Part shown: piece after piece, positions 33,207 through 45,592 of the stretch | Layout of the letters: the number at the start of each line of letters is the position of its first letter | How positions within the stretch are numbered: position 1 is the stretch's first letter | Notes under the pieces: generated by a model | Seen by the model: only the letters and a program-made list of their open reading frames with translations | Databases searched by the model: none | Told to the model about the DNA's origin: nothing | Assembly (NCBI GenBank): GCA_018340375.1 | Contig: JAFFJZ010000007.1 | Location: 5,580,001-5,644,000 of the forward strand | Source: Gonatopus flavifemur | Lineage: Eukaryota > Arthropoda > Insecta > Hymenoptera > Dryinidae | Direction: 5' to 3' | DNA: 64,000 nt | Made by a program: the position numbers and the translations under genes

Positions 33207-33545
33207 TGCAGACACCTCAGTATAGCATAGTATATTGCATTAGTATTTGCGTTCATCCTTGATTTCGGGCACTCCTGAGTTGCCAGCGGCCGCATATTTT
33301 CGACGCGCTGCCTTAGAGCTGGTACTGTAGATGATCAGTGTGGACTCGAAGGATGTTACCACCTGGCGTGAAAATCTTGAAGACAGCCCAGTATGGTATA
33401 ACATGTTGCATGAGCATTTGCTTGCGTCCCTAGTTTTGGGCACTCCTCGGTATTTGGCGGCCCCAAATTTTTGGCGCTCGTTATCACGCTATCGGTCACG
33501 ATGTCCTGAGGCTGGCACTGTGGATAATCATATTTCCGCATGAAA
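33207..33545 (+). repeat. Diverged tandem duplication, about 175-bp period
   Basis: AGACACCTCAGTATAGCATA...CGGGCACTCCTGAG...GAGCTGGTACTGTAGATGATCA recurs as AGACAGCCCAGTATGGTATA...TGGGCACTCCTCGG...GAGGCTGGCACTGTGGATAATCA. No coding function is seen. Confidence 0.65.
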
Positions 33546-33578
33546 TGCATCATTCCTTACTGACATACATAGAATATA

Positions 33579-33860
33579 CAGTAAAAAGTGAGACTTGAAG
33601 TAATCCCGCATATCAGCTTAAAAATGCAGCCAAAAGTAGCGCCTATTCGAACTGAAAGTAAGCAATGAAAAAGACTGAATTTCAGTCAATTCCATCTTAC
33701 TTTGGAAATCAAGATAGAATTCTATCTTAATTTTCAAAGTAAGATGGAATTGACTGAAATTCAGTCTTTTTCATTGCTTACTTTCAGTTCGAATAGGCGC
33801 TACTTTTGGCTGCATTTTTAAGCTGATATGCGGGATTACTTTAAGTTTTACTTTTTACTG
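33579..33860. repeat. Near-perfect 282-bp hairpin
   Basis: Starts CAGTAAAAAGT and ends ACTTTTTACTG. The arms of about 140 bp mirror each other almost base for base around a centre near GAATTC (33719-33724), with essentially no loop. It is flanked by TA at the left and TGTA at the right. Confidence 0.85.
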
Positions 33861-33864
33861 TGTA

Positions 33865-36325
33865 GTATTGAATTCCATCGACGCTCCATAAATGCCCATA
33901 TTTTCACGCAAAATCACTAGTTCCCAATGTAAATTCTGAAAGGGTTCCATATGAATACATTGCATTGATTATGAACTTTTCCAGAACTCTTGTACTATCT
34001 GGGTGTTAGGCGCTCATATCTTCTTCACGTATTCCCCTGATGAAAAATTCTCCTTCTTCTTCTGAGAAATCCCAAGAATTCCATATAGATTGTTGATTTC
34101 ATTTTTGATTCCCAATACTCATCCGTTCGAAATTCCAGTTGAAATCGGATGAAAAACACATTTACGTCATATTATATTTGCTCACGACTCACAAATGTCT
34201 GCAAAACGATTTATACCGACGTGTATATTCATCTGGTTTTCCATACCAAATCGATCTAAAAATTGTGACTGCCGGGTTCAAACTACTGTTTAGAGTGGAC
34301 ATACCGTAGCGTTATGGTTAGTTGGGTCGGTAAGATGTTAGGCTTTAGATATTCCGAAATTGTTAGGCAGGGTCGATTGTCCTCGTTAGGTGTCCAAAAT
34401 TTTCTGTACATTGTTTCTCGTTATGAATGGGGAAGAGTTGTGTCTCAACTGAATCCAATTGACAAATCATTCTTTTACCCAGTTGTCCGCAAATTCTTCA
34501 GTTGTATACATTTCATTACCTTTTTCAGTAACCGATTATCTCATTGAAAACCATGCATTCCCGGAAGCAAACATGGTTCGATCAAGCTGCTCTGTGCGCG
34601 GAGAAAAAATACAGTAACGGTTGTTGGTTAGACAGAGGTGGTTCAATTCAAGATCGAAAATGTCGATAAATAGTAGAGGTCACTGTGAAGGCACGAGCAA
34701 ATCGTGTTTGCGCAGTAACTATTGTTGTAACATCCAGTAATGTTGAGACAGGAACCATTGCAGTGCTCACAGGAATTGTCATTGCCTGGACAGCTGCGCC
34801 TGCTAATCACGCACAGGACTCAACGCTGTGACAGAATCCAATAATGATCATTATTTCAATTCATTAACTATTTTCATTTCGCATCAAAAATTGATGCTAT
34901 CGTGCTTTACAAATGGAAATTAATCTCTAATGTAATAATCGATCTTTTTTCAAATATTTTGCCATAAAATGTGACTACATTCCAAACATTATTTCCCCAC
35001 TCCTAGGGAACTCAAGTCATTAGAAAAATCGCGGAAAATTAGCAGAAACTGATGTCCTAGACCGCATAACAAATATGAATTTGAAATAGATAATAATAAA
35101 ACGCACACTTCAGATTGCATTTTCAGCATCAATTTGGGTTCTTCAATGATCACTGAATATTGCATAATGGGCAGAAAGTTGAAGGAAAATTCGATTGAGA
35201 TAACTTAAGGACCATAACCTGAAGAAAGGTCATCACCTACAAAGTGACTGGATTTGGTCCCTTAGTTTTTTTATGAATAGATAGACGATATGAAAAATAC
35301 TGAACACCAGATTCTTCTTGACAATTCAAAGGTGCTAGTACTGATTATTTTTCATTTTTTCCATTCATATTTGAGGAAAATGGGAGGAGAAGAAGATTTG
35401 GGATCAAGTAACTCCTAAGGAGTGATGAACGCCCTTGAGAGGTTCCGACCGTTGCATTATCTGTCGATTTCGGTAAATTCAGCTGAAAACACAAAATCAA
35501 GAACTAACGTTCGAATGTCCATTAATGATCTTTTTTGGCGAGACGTGATTCAGTTATTCGAAATCACCACCACCATCACCGTAGTCTGAACTTCTCCTAT
35601 TATCGTGGCCACCTCGACGATATATTTGCATTTTCTGAGGAAATTCCGACGAAAATGTTCATTTTCTGGTTCAGAAAATGGTTTACGCTGATCTCTCTCA
35701 AACTTCATTCAATATCATTCGAAGAAACAAGAAGGTCAGAAGAATCAGAAGCTGCCTTGGACACCCACGGTAATTTTACACACTTGAAAATTTTGTGTTG
35801 GAAACGGCCTGATCAAAATATTTGTTAGAGAGCAATACAAATAATTATAAAATCGACAGATCTTCAATGTAAACTCAATTACTTTTATCTCAATGTTACA
35901 TATTCTCCGTGTCAATATTTGATACAAATTTTGAGTGGACCGTTTGGAACATACACGTGTGGTGAAAATATACACAAAATCTTTTACTTTGGATTGTTGG
36001 ATCATGTCATTTCAAACTATACTATAAAAATTACACTTCGTGTTTACACAATATGCTGTGTAATTTTACATGAAATTCCAAAAATTACACCAATGGAACG
36101 ATATCCATAATGGAATGATAAAAAAAATGAGTAAACAAGTTCCAAATCATTCCAATGACAATGTTGAAAGGACGATCAAACCCCTTTATCACAACAATAC
36201 ATCTCACAGAACACATAATCAAATGTACAAAAAACCAGGAATCATAACTAAATAAAGGCCGTGTTGATTACATTATTGGCTACCATCGTGGAAATATACA
36301 ATGATTTGGACCAACCTGCAGTTTA
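33865..36325. other. Non-coding, nothing recognised
   Basis: No supported gene over about 2.4 kb. Near 34605 the words GAGAAAAAATACAGTAACGG resemble the subterminal sequence of the CACGG-type MITEs, but no partner end was found. The frame at 35535-35828 (His-rich start) lacks a proper context. Confidence 0.35.
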
Positions 36326-36327
36326 TA

Positions 36328-37322
36328 CACTGAAAAAAAAATTTATTCCAGTCAAATGAATATTTATTTGTCCTGTACCAAAGAAATATTTATTAGAATC
36401 AACTAGGGGTGTGCGGGTACCCGAGTCATCGGGTTTTTATCGGGTCGGGTCGGGTCGGGTACCCGTCGGGTCGGGTTTTTCAATTACCCGAGTTTTTCGG
36501 GTACCCGATTACATTCGGGTGATTCAAATATAGCAAACGTTTTCCTCAGCAGGAAATATTGTGACAGCAACTCGATCAAGATTACTGACAAAACATGTGG
36601 AAGAGTTGTGCTCCCTCCATTCAAATTCAAAAATATGAAAAAAGAATGATATTTATAAGAAGAATATTCATTTTCATTGATATTCAAGATTCTATATTGT
36701 GGTTACTAAATAAGAAAATAGATAATATATTATTTATGAGATATAAATGTGATTATATTTTTTAATTGAATTAAAAAATAAATATAAACATTCCATGAAG
36801 CAATTTGGAGATTTCTTAATGCGCTGCATAATCAATTACATGGAGTAACAACCCTAATAGACTTGTAGTGAATATGGCATTCTTCATATTAGAATTGAAT
36901 TCATATGAAATCCCCTTATTCCTACAATCGCTCAAGACAATTTGTCCTTAAAATATCAACGGCAATGGCAACTTCGAATAGAAGTTGAAAATATTAAATT
37001 CAAGCGATTTTATTATATTCGGGTACCCGACTTGGAAAACCCGATTTAATCGGGTACCCGACCCGACCCGACCCGAAAAGAAATACAAATACCCGAACCC
37101 GACCCGACCCGATAAAAAGTGCTACCTGCACACCCCTAGAATCAACACAATATTCTTTGGAACCAAAATAATTTATTTGAATTAAATAGATGGTTTTAAT
37201 CGTTTATTTGCTTCCAATAAATTATTTTGGTTCCGAAGAATATTTCGTTAATTCTAATAAATATTTCTTTGGTACAGGACAAATAAATATTTATTTGACT
37301 GGAATAAATTTTTTTTTCAGTG
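36328..37322. mobile_element. Palindromic TA-flanked element (host of a hAT MITE)
   Basis: Ends CACTGAAAAAAAAATTTATT and AATAAATTTTTTTTTCAGTG, flanked by TA (36326-36327, 37323-37324). With the inner 735-bp insertion removed, the element is about 250 bp and close to a full palindrome (e.g. AAATATTTATTAGAAT against ATTCTAATAAATATTT). Confidence 0.8.
36404..37138. mobile_element. hAT-type MITE with CGGGT-repeat ends
   Basis: 735 bp, from TAGGGGTGTGCGGGTACCCG to ...GTGCTACCTGCACACCCCTA, flanked by the exact 8-bp duplication GAATCAAC (36396-36403, 37139-37146). The subterminal regions are tandem CGGGT pentamers at the left and ACCCG at the right. The middle is AT-rich and non-coding. Confidence 0.9.
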
Positions 37323-37646
37323 TATGCAACGCTTCGAAACGTAGTGAGTTCGAGAGCTGTTCTCATTTATGTAAGAAATATAACACTTCTCAAGTTCTGC
37401 TAAATTTAAGCATCGCCAAGATTTTGCACTCAATTTGTAACTGTTGTGAAGTTTATATGCTTGATAATGTTCATCATAGTATGTATATGATGTAATATGT
37501 GCCACAACACCATAAAGATTCCTGGTGAAGTCCTGAAAAAGAAGGTGAAAAAGAGTTGACGCTCCTCTATGTTTGGCATCATGAGTACGGTGCCTTTTCA
37601 AATGGTTTCACTATGAAATATTATACGATTCGCTACATATACTTTG

Positions 37647-39166
37647 TCAATGATCTGCAGTGGTAACAGAGAAAAAAGCCAGAGTCATTTGTAATTGTGC
37701 TTTTATTGCAAGTGTTCTCAAAATATTGACATGGCTGAGAGATACGTGTGATGTTATTTCATGATTCCGATTCTTACTTTCGCATCGCATTGTTGCAAAA
37801 TGCCACAAGGGTCCGAAACGCTTCATAATGTATGGATAATAGATAAGCAGATGATGTTTCGGTTCCAAACACCCAGGAAACAAAGAAGTTAGACGAGTTG
37901 AATTGTTGAAATTCCTCCACTTGTTTGAAATTTCGAGGAGTCGCGCCACATATTGGACAAGCCTGACTTTATTTTGTTCCAGTTAAGATACTGAGTACCT
38001 TACCGTCAATCAGTGTCATGAATAGATTATATTTCACATTTATGATTTTTTTATTCAGTAACGATACTTTCAAGTTTTCGAGTTTTTCGTTCTGCGAATC
38101 GATATGCTGTTTTCCCTCCAATATATGGTCAGCAGATTCTTGAACATATTCTAGCTTCAGGGTCTGCAAAATCGCACAGATTGCCGGGTTCGATTATTCT
38201 ACAATACGGTATAGTTTTCGGATCGTGATCTCAGAGGTATGAATGTTGTTGCGAAAAGAGATGCACCAGAATGAGAACCAGGAGTATTGGATTTTGGTTT
38301 ATATCTCGATTGTTCTGAACTTTCGTCAAAACCATAGCTAAGAATCATCTCAGTACTCATTTCATGAATATTCAATGATTCCATATATTGTCGAATTGTC
38401 ACTCCATGTGAAAATATTATTCGCATTGTTGTGTGTTTCAATGGATTGCTTGATGGTACTTCTGCTACCACATCATTCGCGTTGATGTTACATGGTCTAG
38501 ATGTAGGTTGATATTTCCAAATTTTTTTGTAATCAGGATAAATATCACAATTCCTTGAAATGGCTCCATGTCTCATATCTAAATATCGCTGTTCGCTTAA
38601 ATTAGAATCTAGGATGAGCTCCGAAGCTTCTCCAGTTGTATACTTCACTGGACAACTGGTGGGCGAAGATAATATTCTTCGAATTATTGTTGGACGAGTT
38701 GGACGTTTATCAACTTCTTTCAATACTGCAACCAAATCTGATTTGCCTTCTTGACGAGCAACTATGCCCGCAGCTTGTATCATTGAAGACGATGATCGAT
38801 CATGTTCATGTGCTTATTGTGAAGCTCTCTTCTCCTTGATCTAAGTGATTTTTCAGGAAATGGTACACGTGGCCGGCCTGGGGATTTGGATGGCTCTGAT
38901 TCATCTATTCCAATCATGAAATCCGCAATCATCCAAGTGGAATATTTGTTCCTAAAACGAACTTCATGTCGAGAAACGTTACATCATCTCTCATTGAAAT
39001 TTAGACACAAACGACGCAGCTTCTCTTTGATTTGTTCTTCATTTGATAAACAAATATCTTCTCCAATGGTGACCCGTATATGATCAAGAAGTTCAGAACT
39101 TTTTTCAGCTTCATCACCTCCTTTTACCCACATTCCGAATAGGTCTTTGTTCTTGGAACAATACAT
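37647..39166 (-). pseudogene. Second transposase-like gene, internally deleted
   Basis: In minus order: an N-terminal region (39166), GRPRVPFPEKSLRSRRREL (about 38870), then an open frame 38783-38199 with ILSYGFDESSEQSRYKPK and FATTFIPLRS. Next come KLEYVQESADHILEGKQHID and MTLIDGKVLSILTGT, one stop, SQACPICGATPRNF (a Cys pair, about 37945), a jump, and CLEPKHHLLIYYPYIMKRFG then FATMRCESKNRNHE to 37647. The wording is familiar from uncharacterised multi-copy proteins in insects and cnidarians. Asp of YGFDES, Asp of LIDGKV and Glu of RCESK could be an acidic triad, by inference. The region between CPICG and the PKHH block is largely missing. Not expressed as one protein. Confidence 0.55.
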
Positions 39167-39169
39167 ATC

Positions 39170-39937
39170 TATAAAAAAGAATCATATTCAATGAATGCGC
39201 AAGTGGGCGCACCTAACATAATCATTATTTCAATCAAGAATGTATGTTTGATCAGTCCATATGGGAACGATACCCGCCAACACCCGCAAAATTTTTATAA
39301 GCCACTGGGGAGATTTTAATCTGCATGCGATATAATAGAAATTTGTATGTATCATTTTCATTGAAACTGGGGTTTTAGTGATTGTATTAATGAGTCCACA
39401 ACGAAAATATCAAAAATACGTACCTGTAGGATGCTGAAAAACAACCCAGCATACAAGATTTTTGAATATCACTCCAACTTCGCACCTTGACAATTTTTAT
39501 TTATATCACGACTTGAAAAAACTATTCGTTATTTTCCTTCAAGCTTTCGAATTATGTATCTATACTAGGCTTAGAGGATCGTGAAAACAATGTATTATGA
39601 TGAAAATTTGACCTTTTTGAATGTTTCCTCCCATTACCAATGTCACATTCTGTCTTTTTTGACAATGAAAAATTTCGATTTTGGCCAAAAAATTGCCGAT
39701 CAGAAACCATAGCGCGATGGGGTTCCAACCCGGGCGTTGCCTATGACACTGAAAAACGATTGTGGTGATGTTAAACAACCAACAATCACCATAAATGGGT
39801 ACATCGTACCATTTTCATGAACCCAAGACGCCAGCTTGGCATTGACTACTGTGTCAGAGTTTTCTCTGTCCTGTAATGATGTAAGTCATATTCCATGATA
39901 AGAATCATTACATATTACTCAGAAAACAGTGAGGCAT
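39170..39937. other. Non-coding, nothing recognised
   Basis: Unsupported short frames only. Confidence 0.35.
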
Positions 39938-40152
39938 CCCTAGTTAGGAAAATCCACGAAATCCACTCAAATTCAATTAAATGGGATTTGACAAGCACAT
40001 TCTCCAGATTTCAATGAGATTAGGCAAGATTTAATAAGTTTCCCATTTAATCTAACCAAATCTGATTGAAAATTCTTAAATTGGCTTCAAACAGAACATT
40101 GTACAAGATTTAATCGGACTTGGCAAGATTCAGTACGTTTGTTTAACCAGGG
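39938..40152. mobile_element. Short relative of the CCCTGGTTAAA element
   Basis: 215 bp, starts CCCTAGTTAGGAAAATCC and ends GTTTGTTTAACCAGGG, flanked by AT on both sides (39936-39937, 40153-40154). It shares the end sequence and the AATCSGATT-like internal words of the 24668-27954 element. Confidence 0.65.
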
Positions 40153-40489
40153 ATGTTAATAATCAGGGAACCACTCACATTAACATGGAGTATAGAAGTT
40201 TCACGAACATCCCTCTTTCCCTCTTTTGCTGCGTCACTTTCTATCCTTTGACGCTCGTGGAATTGTTCGATATTTTTTTTTGTCCGGGTCCCAAATTGGT
40301 CGCTTCAAAAGCATTGGGGAGAAGCATCGAAATGGGTCCGTGTTTTTGTGCTAAAATGATGAACGCATTATATCAAGTAGGATAAAACTTTCCGCTTGTC
40401 TTCATGAACAGATCAATTGTACCTCCAGATGATTCTAGTAAATCACGTAAGTATTCATCAATGTCCTCACCAAAAATATTTTCCCTAAC
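40153..40489. other. Non-coding, nothing recognised
   Basis: The open frame 40185-40385 has no motif. Confidence 0.3.
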
Positions 40490-40750
40490 AGCGTGCGCAA
40501 AATTCGATTTTTCAAACCTGTGTTGCGTGCGCAAAGTGAGTCATTCCCGCACTGGTCTGACTGCCGTGTGGGAATGACTCATTTAGCGCACGCAACACAG
40601 GCTTGGAAAATCGAAGTTCGCGCACCTTGTTAAGGAAAATAGTATGTGTAACTCGTGCGCATTGGTGATTCCCCCACTCGCGTGATTTTTCGCCCTTGCT
40701 ACGCCCGTGCGACAAGCTTCACGCTCGTGCGGGAATCACCAACTTTGCGC
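40490..40750. repeat. Cluster of four inverted GCGCAAAGT...ATTCCCGCAC motifs
   Basis: A hairpin at 40490-40625 (arms of about 60 bp, GTGTTGCGTGCGCAAAGTGA / its mirror) is followed by a second one at 40657-40750 (TTGGTGATTCCC / GGGAATCACCAA). Each arm contains a diverged copy of the same 25-bp word. The cluster stops 17 bp before the mariner end. Confidence 0.65.
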
Positions 40751-40767
40751 CCTTATTACACAATGTA

Positions 40768-42036
40768 TTGGGTTCGTGAATATGACTCCGCCCTCTTTTG
40801 TTGAAATAAAACACATCTGCTTGTTTAGAAAACTAAAGAACAGTTGATTCAAAGTATGCTTCATCTGCAGCTACAACCTTCGCCCATCTTTCAGGTAATT
40901 TACGTATCCTCTGCCTGAAGAAATCCTGATCTTTTGAGCTGATTTCGATACTTTCGTATGAGGTGAACCATTCTCCTGTAAGATCTGACTGCATCATCCG
41001 AAATAAGTGGTAATCCGATAGAGCTATGTCTGGCGAATATGGCGGGTGGAATAGTACTTCCCAGTCCTGTCGATCTAAATATTTTTCCACGACTTGTGCG
41101 GTCTGCGGTTTGGCATTGTCATGTTGCAGGATTAATTGACTGTGCCTATTCACCCATTCTGGTCGTTTTTCTTCTATGGCTCGCTTTGAATGCATTAGTT
41201 GTCGTCGGTCAAGTTCTCTATTATTAGTTTGATAAGGTTCGAGCAACTCATAATATACAACATCTCTCTGATCCCACCAAATGCAGAGCACAACCTTGGC
41301 ACAGTGAATATTTCTCTTTGGCTGTGATAGGCCCGGTTTACCTGGCTTCACTCAAAATTTTTGGCATTTCAGATTCTCATAGTATATCCATTTTCCATCT
41401 CCTGTAACTATCCGATGCAAAAATCCTTTTCGTTACTGTCTTTGAAGTAGCATTTCACAAATTGTTTTTCGACTTTCCATGTCTCTTTCTTTCAATTCAT
41501 GTGGAACCCAGTGATTGAGTTTTTGAACCATTCCCATTGCTTTCAAACGCTTCGCAACACTTGATCGTTCAACACTCACTGCTGCAGCCAGTTCTGCTTG
41601 AGTCTGGCAAGAATCCTATGTCAATAATGCTTCCAAATGAGCATCTCTAAATTTTCGTGGTAGTTTTCCATATTCTTTGTCCTCAGTGTCAAAATCATTA
41701 TTTTGAAATCGTCGAACCCATTCCTTGCAAGGTGTATGAGATGGAGCATGCTCACCATAAATCTCCACAAGCAAACGATACATTTCCGCTGCACTTTTCT
41801 TCGCAACAAAATAATGTAACAACACTCTCTGCAAATGATGTTTACTTGGAACGAAAACCGACATGTTCAAGGAGGTAAAAACTTGTTGCTCACAACCCAA
41901 ACCAAATGTTGCGTAGTGCGTTTGACAGCTGACAAAAAGTACTATCGAATACAAGTGTTGTCATCTATTAGTACACGTAAGCAATATCAACAACGACATG
42001 TGTTAGGAAAGGGCGGAGTCATATTCACATACCCGA
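40768..42036 (-). mobile_element. Mariner 1, complete but inactive
   Basis: 1269 bp between TA dinucleotides (40766-40767, 42037-42038). The ends match in inverted orientation: TTGGGTTCGTGAATATGACT at the left, AGTCATATTCACATACCCGA at the right. The length and transposase are typical of mariner. Confidence 0.9.
40833..41864 (-). pseudogene. Mariner 1 transposase
   Basis: ATG 41864 (MSVFVPSKHHLQRVLLHYF), helix-turn-helix region KKSAAEMYRLLVE...CKEWVRRF, then WVPHELKERDMESRK. The catalytic residues of the DD34D core are all visible: Asp in VTGDGKW, Asp in LQHDNAKPQ and Asp in PDIALSDYHLF. About 344 codons, the usual length. Three in-frame stops (after EALLT, after LLQRQ, after KCQKF) inactivate it. 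WVPHEL marks it as a mariner outside the irritans group of mariner 4. Confidence 0.9.
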
Positions 42037-42038
42037 TA

Positions 42039-42750
42039 CTATTTTGTTGGAATGAATTCTTCCAAACTCAAACGGAGTAGTGCCCATGCATTTTTACCGT
42101 CGGTTGAGTGGTTCGGAAATTTGGCTGCAAAATCTTTGACTATCTGGAATGTGAAGACTGATTTTCATGCTGAAACACGGAAAGAATAATCCAGCTGCAG
42201 CAGGTAGATGGTTAGCAGAGACACAGACAGCCATTGAATTGGCTTCTGCAGTTAAATTTAAGGTTTTACACAAAAAATTTTCGCATTTGTAGCTAATTTA
42301 TTTGCTGTAATCACTGAATTTTAGCTGCGGGAGCGAATTGAATAACCGTCCGTGTCCGTGCTAGCCATTAAGCTGCTGCAACTGAATTATTTTTCCCGTT
42401 CACGACGAAACGTTTTATGATCACATTTCGATTATTAAAAATCGTTATGGGGAACCATACATTACTTCCATGTTCTCGATATATTTATAAGGGATAGATG
42501 TAACGAAGTGTGACAAGAAGTCGAGAATGAAATGACTGTTGTGCGATATATCGATGTTTCCAAATAACTTGAAATAGAAAACTTATCATGTTCAATCCAT
42601 ATTTGTTTAGTTGCGATCGAACAGTCACATAGAACGAACGGAAACTTCCTCCTTCAAAACAGGGGGAAATTCCTTTTCCATAGTTGTCGACCGATGGAAA
42701 CAAAACTCGTATGGAACTACTATGAGATTGTGAATAAACCGTCGTATAAG
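42039..42750. other. Non-coding with one MITE
   Basis: Apart from the inverted-repeat element at 42176-42399 nothing is recognised. Confidence 0.35.
42176..42399. mobile_element. MITE, CACGGAAA / TTTCCCGT termini
   Basis: CACGGAAAGAATAATCCAGC and inner CAGCAGGTAGATGGTTAGC at the left are mirrored by GCTAGCCATTAAGCTGCTGC...TTATTTTTCCCGT at the right. The target duplication is not resolved. Confidence 0.6.
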
Positions 42751-43045
42751 CAGCGCCGGATTTACTTAAGGGCACTTGGGGCACGTGCCCAGGGCCCCCC
42801 CAAAATCCACAGGAATAAAATGAATCATCAATCGATTTGCTTCCTCATACCCTAGTTGAAGTTCTCCAAAGAGTAAATCTGGCACTGTGCATGAAAAAAG
42901 TTATAAGTAATGAGCGAGATTTTTACGCGTGCTTTTGATGTAAATTTATTTTAAGTCTATAAATTCTTTATAAATTCCATGGAATATTCGTATTGTGAAA
43001 AAGAATCTGAAAATGAGAGTAATTCATTATTAACTATCATATCAG

Positions 43046-43324
43046 ACAGCACACAAACTTCCAAATGAATTCTGAAAAAAGAAATCTTGAAAAACTCTTA
43101 AAATACAAAGTGTTCTAAGAGAGTTTCAGAAGAATTCGATCCGTCTGACATTTGCGAGTTTAGTTAAAGTTCTGAAAGAAGTCTCATAGAATTTTTACAG
43201 AACTCGCGAATGTCTGACGAATCGTATTCTTTTTGAAACTCTTTCAGAACTCTTTTTACTCTAAAAGAGTTACTGAAGAGTTCTTTTTTTCGAATTCATT
43301 TGGGACTCTTGTGTGCTATCTGGG
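43046..43324. mobile_element. Nested MITE-like inverted repeat
   Basis: CAGCACACAAACTTCCAAATG at the left and CATTTGGGACTCTTGTGTGCT at the right, with further mirrored words (AAACTCTT / AAGAGTT, GAATTCG). The exact limits and target duplication are unclear. Confidence 0.55.
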
Positions 43325-43951
43325 AAGCATCAGAGTATGAAAAATATAATATACCCGTAGATTTTTGTACCTATCTAAAATTGATCTCCCACTGGTAGGG
43401 ATTAATAGATCCAAGAACAGTTGACTCGAATGTTCGTTAACCGGAATAAACCCGAATGGAATGGGCTTCGAAGAATTATTGCGGGTTATTGGTCATACTT
43501 TGATTGGCAGGATATCATATGACCAAAGGTAAACCACAATAAGCCCGCATACAAACAATTTCGAAGCACAGTAGACCTTACGTTCATAATCCCGAATGGC
43601 AACCCCAAGAGAACATGAGCCAAATAGATCGATTTTAGGTTGATTTTAGATAAATTTACATTCAATGAACGTTCATTTAACCTTCAAATGTCCATAGCTT
43701 TATTTTACTCTTATTAATGGTTTTCTGAACGTTAGTGTTCTCTTGGGGAATAGTCCCATAACATAATTATACATTACTAATCGTCTGCAAATGGGAAGAA
43801 ACATAACCAAATTTTTTTCGAGACTATTGCCGTTCAGCCGTGTGCTCAACATCTGCAAAAACAATGGATTTCTGGTAAAAATATTTGGTGTGTTCCAGAA
43901 GCATTTTTCACAGTGCATCATCTATGACTCAAGAACGATTGAATCATCTCA

Positions 43952-45592
43952 CAATTGAGCGTCCGGATGCAAGAACCGACGATACGCTCGAACTGCGGGA
44001 TAAGTATTGTCCAAGCCGTGACGTCAGAGGTCGAAAAAAAAAAATCGCAATTCCAAAAATCTGAAAATACTAGGCGATAAGGCTTGAAAAATCAATACAA
44101 GTCTTCCCTTACCATTTTTTCCTATGATCAATAGTTTTTGAGAAAAAAAATGAAAACTACCTATTTTTTGCAACCAAAATCGATGTTTTTCAATATTAAA
44201 CTCGTCACAACTCGGTCATTTTCTTATGTATCTCAGTGAATCTTACAGATTCTGATTCTTAAGACTTCCCCGATGACGAAAATGTTGAACAAATTTGTAA
44301 AAATTTATAACAAATTTATAATTTTCAATCCGAAGTGAAAAGCATGTTCTCTATGTTTTGGAATCCAAGAGTGGTGGGGGAAATGTGAGGTACAAAAAAC
44401 TTCCAGCGACAAAGTTGTTCGTTAGTATATGGACAAACTTTTTGGAAAGTTTCAGATCGATCGGATTATTAGTTTGCAAAATCCAGCGATTTTTTCATGA
44501 GATTCGAATATCGAACCATATTTGCTAGATTCGAAATTCTCTTTTTTTTTATTAACAATTTCATTGTTTATAACGTTTTTATGGTCAAACTATTGACTTT
44601 GAAGAAAAATTGTGTCAATTAATGAAGTTTCTTATCCTTGTAAGGAAGAAGTTTTAAATCCGGGAATCAAACTATTTTGGCAAAGTTGCTCATTCAATTT
44701 CATAATAAAAAATCAATTAGTTCAAAACAATAACATCTACAAAATATTGATTTCATGAGAAAAGTATTGGAACAAAGAAGATTTCTTATCCTGTAACTGA
44801 TCAATTTTGTACATATCATTTTTCAGTGTCCGAATTTTCTATTTGAATATAATTATGATATTTAAATAGAGATAAAAATAATTCTCATAATTTGGTCCTT
44901 CACATAGATTGAGATTCTTTAGGTTGAGAAATTGGAAAATCGAACAATTCAAATGAGATCCAAATACCAATACAATTTTTCCCGCGGACTCTGATATTTA
45001 ATCGGTACACATCGTAGAGGAATGCAAAATATACGTTGCGCGCTCATGAAACAATCGCTGGATTTTGCAAACTAATAATCCGATCGATCTGAAACTTTCC
45101 AAAAAGTTTGACCATATACTAACGAACAACTTTGTCGCTGGAAGTTTTTTGTACCTCACATTTCCCCCACCACTCTTTGATTCCAGAACATAGAGAACAT
45201 GCTTTTCACTTCGGATTAAAAAATTATAAATTTGTTATACATTTTTACAAATTTGTTCAACATTTTCGTCATCGGGGTAGTCTTACGAATCAGAATATGT
45301 AAGATTCACTAAGATACATCAAAAAATGGCCGAGTTGTGACAAGTTTGATATTGAAAAACATTGATTTTGGTTGCAAAAAATAGGTAGTTTTCATTTTTT
45401 TTCTCAAAAACTATTGATCATAGGAAAAAATGGTGAAGGAAGACTTGTATTGATTTTTCAAGCCCTATCGCCCAGTATTTTCAGATTTTTGGAATTCCGA
45501 TTTTTTTTTTTCGACCCCTGACGTCACGGCTTGGACAATACTCATCCCGCAGTTCGAGCGTATCGTCGGTTCTTGCATCTGGACCCTCAATT
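43952..45592. repeat. 1.64-kb foldback, arms about 550 bp
   Basis: 43952-44502 and 45043-45592 are reverse complements with small differences (GCAAGAACCGACGATACGCT against AGCGTATCGTCGGTTCTTGC; AACTTTTTGGAAAGTTTCAG against CTGAAACTTTCCAAAAAGTT). The loop is about 540 bp, AT-rich and non-coding. The mirrored frame PDARTDDTLELRD occurs in both arms and is not a known protein. Confidence 0.85.

Noticed and set aside
35535..35828. 97-codon frame with His run
   Set aside because: The start is not ATG, there are no motifs, and the region is otherwise non-coding.
43330..43640. Further inverted repeat within the hAT-ended element
   Set aside because: Mirrored words (GCGGGTTATTGGTC and relatives) are too diverged to delimit.
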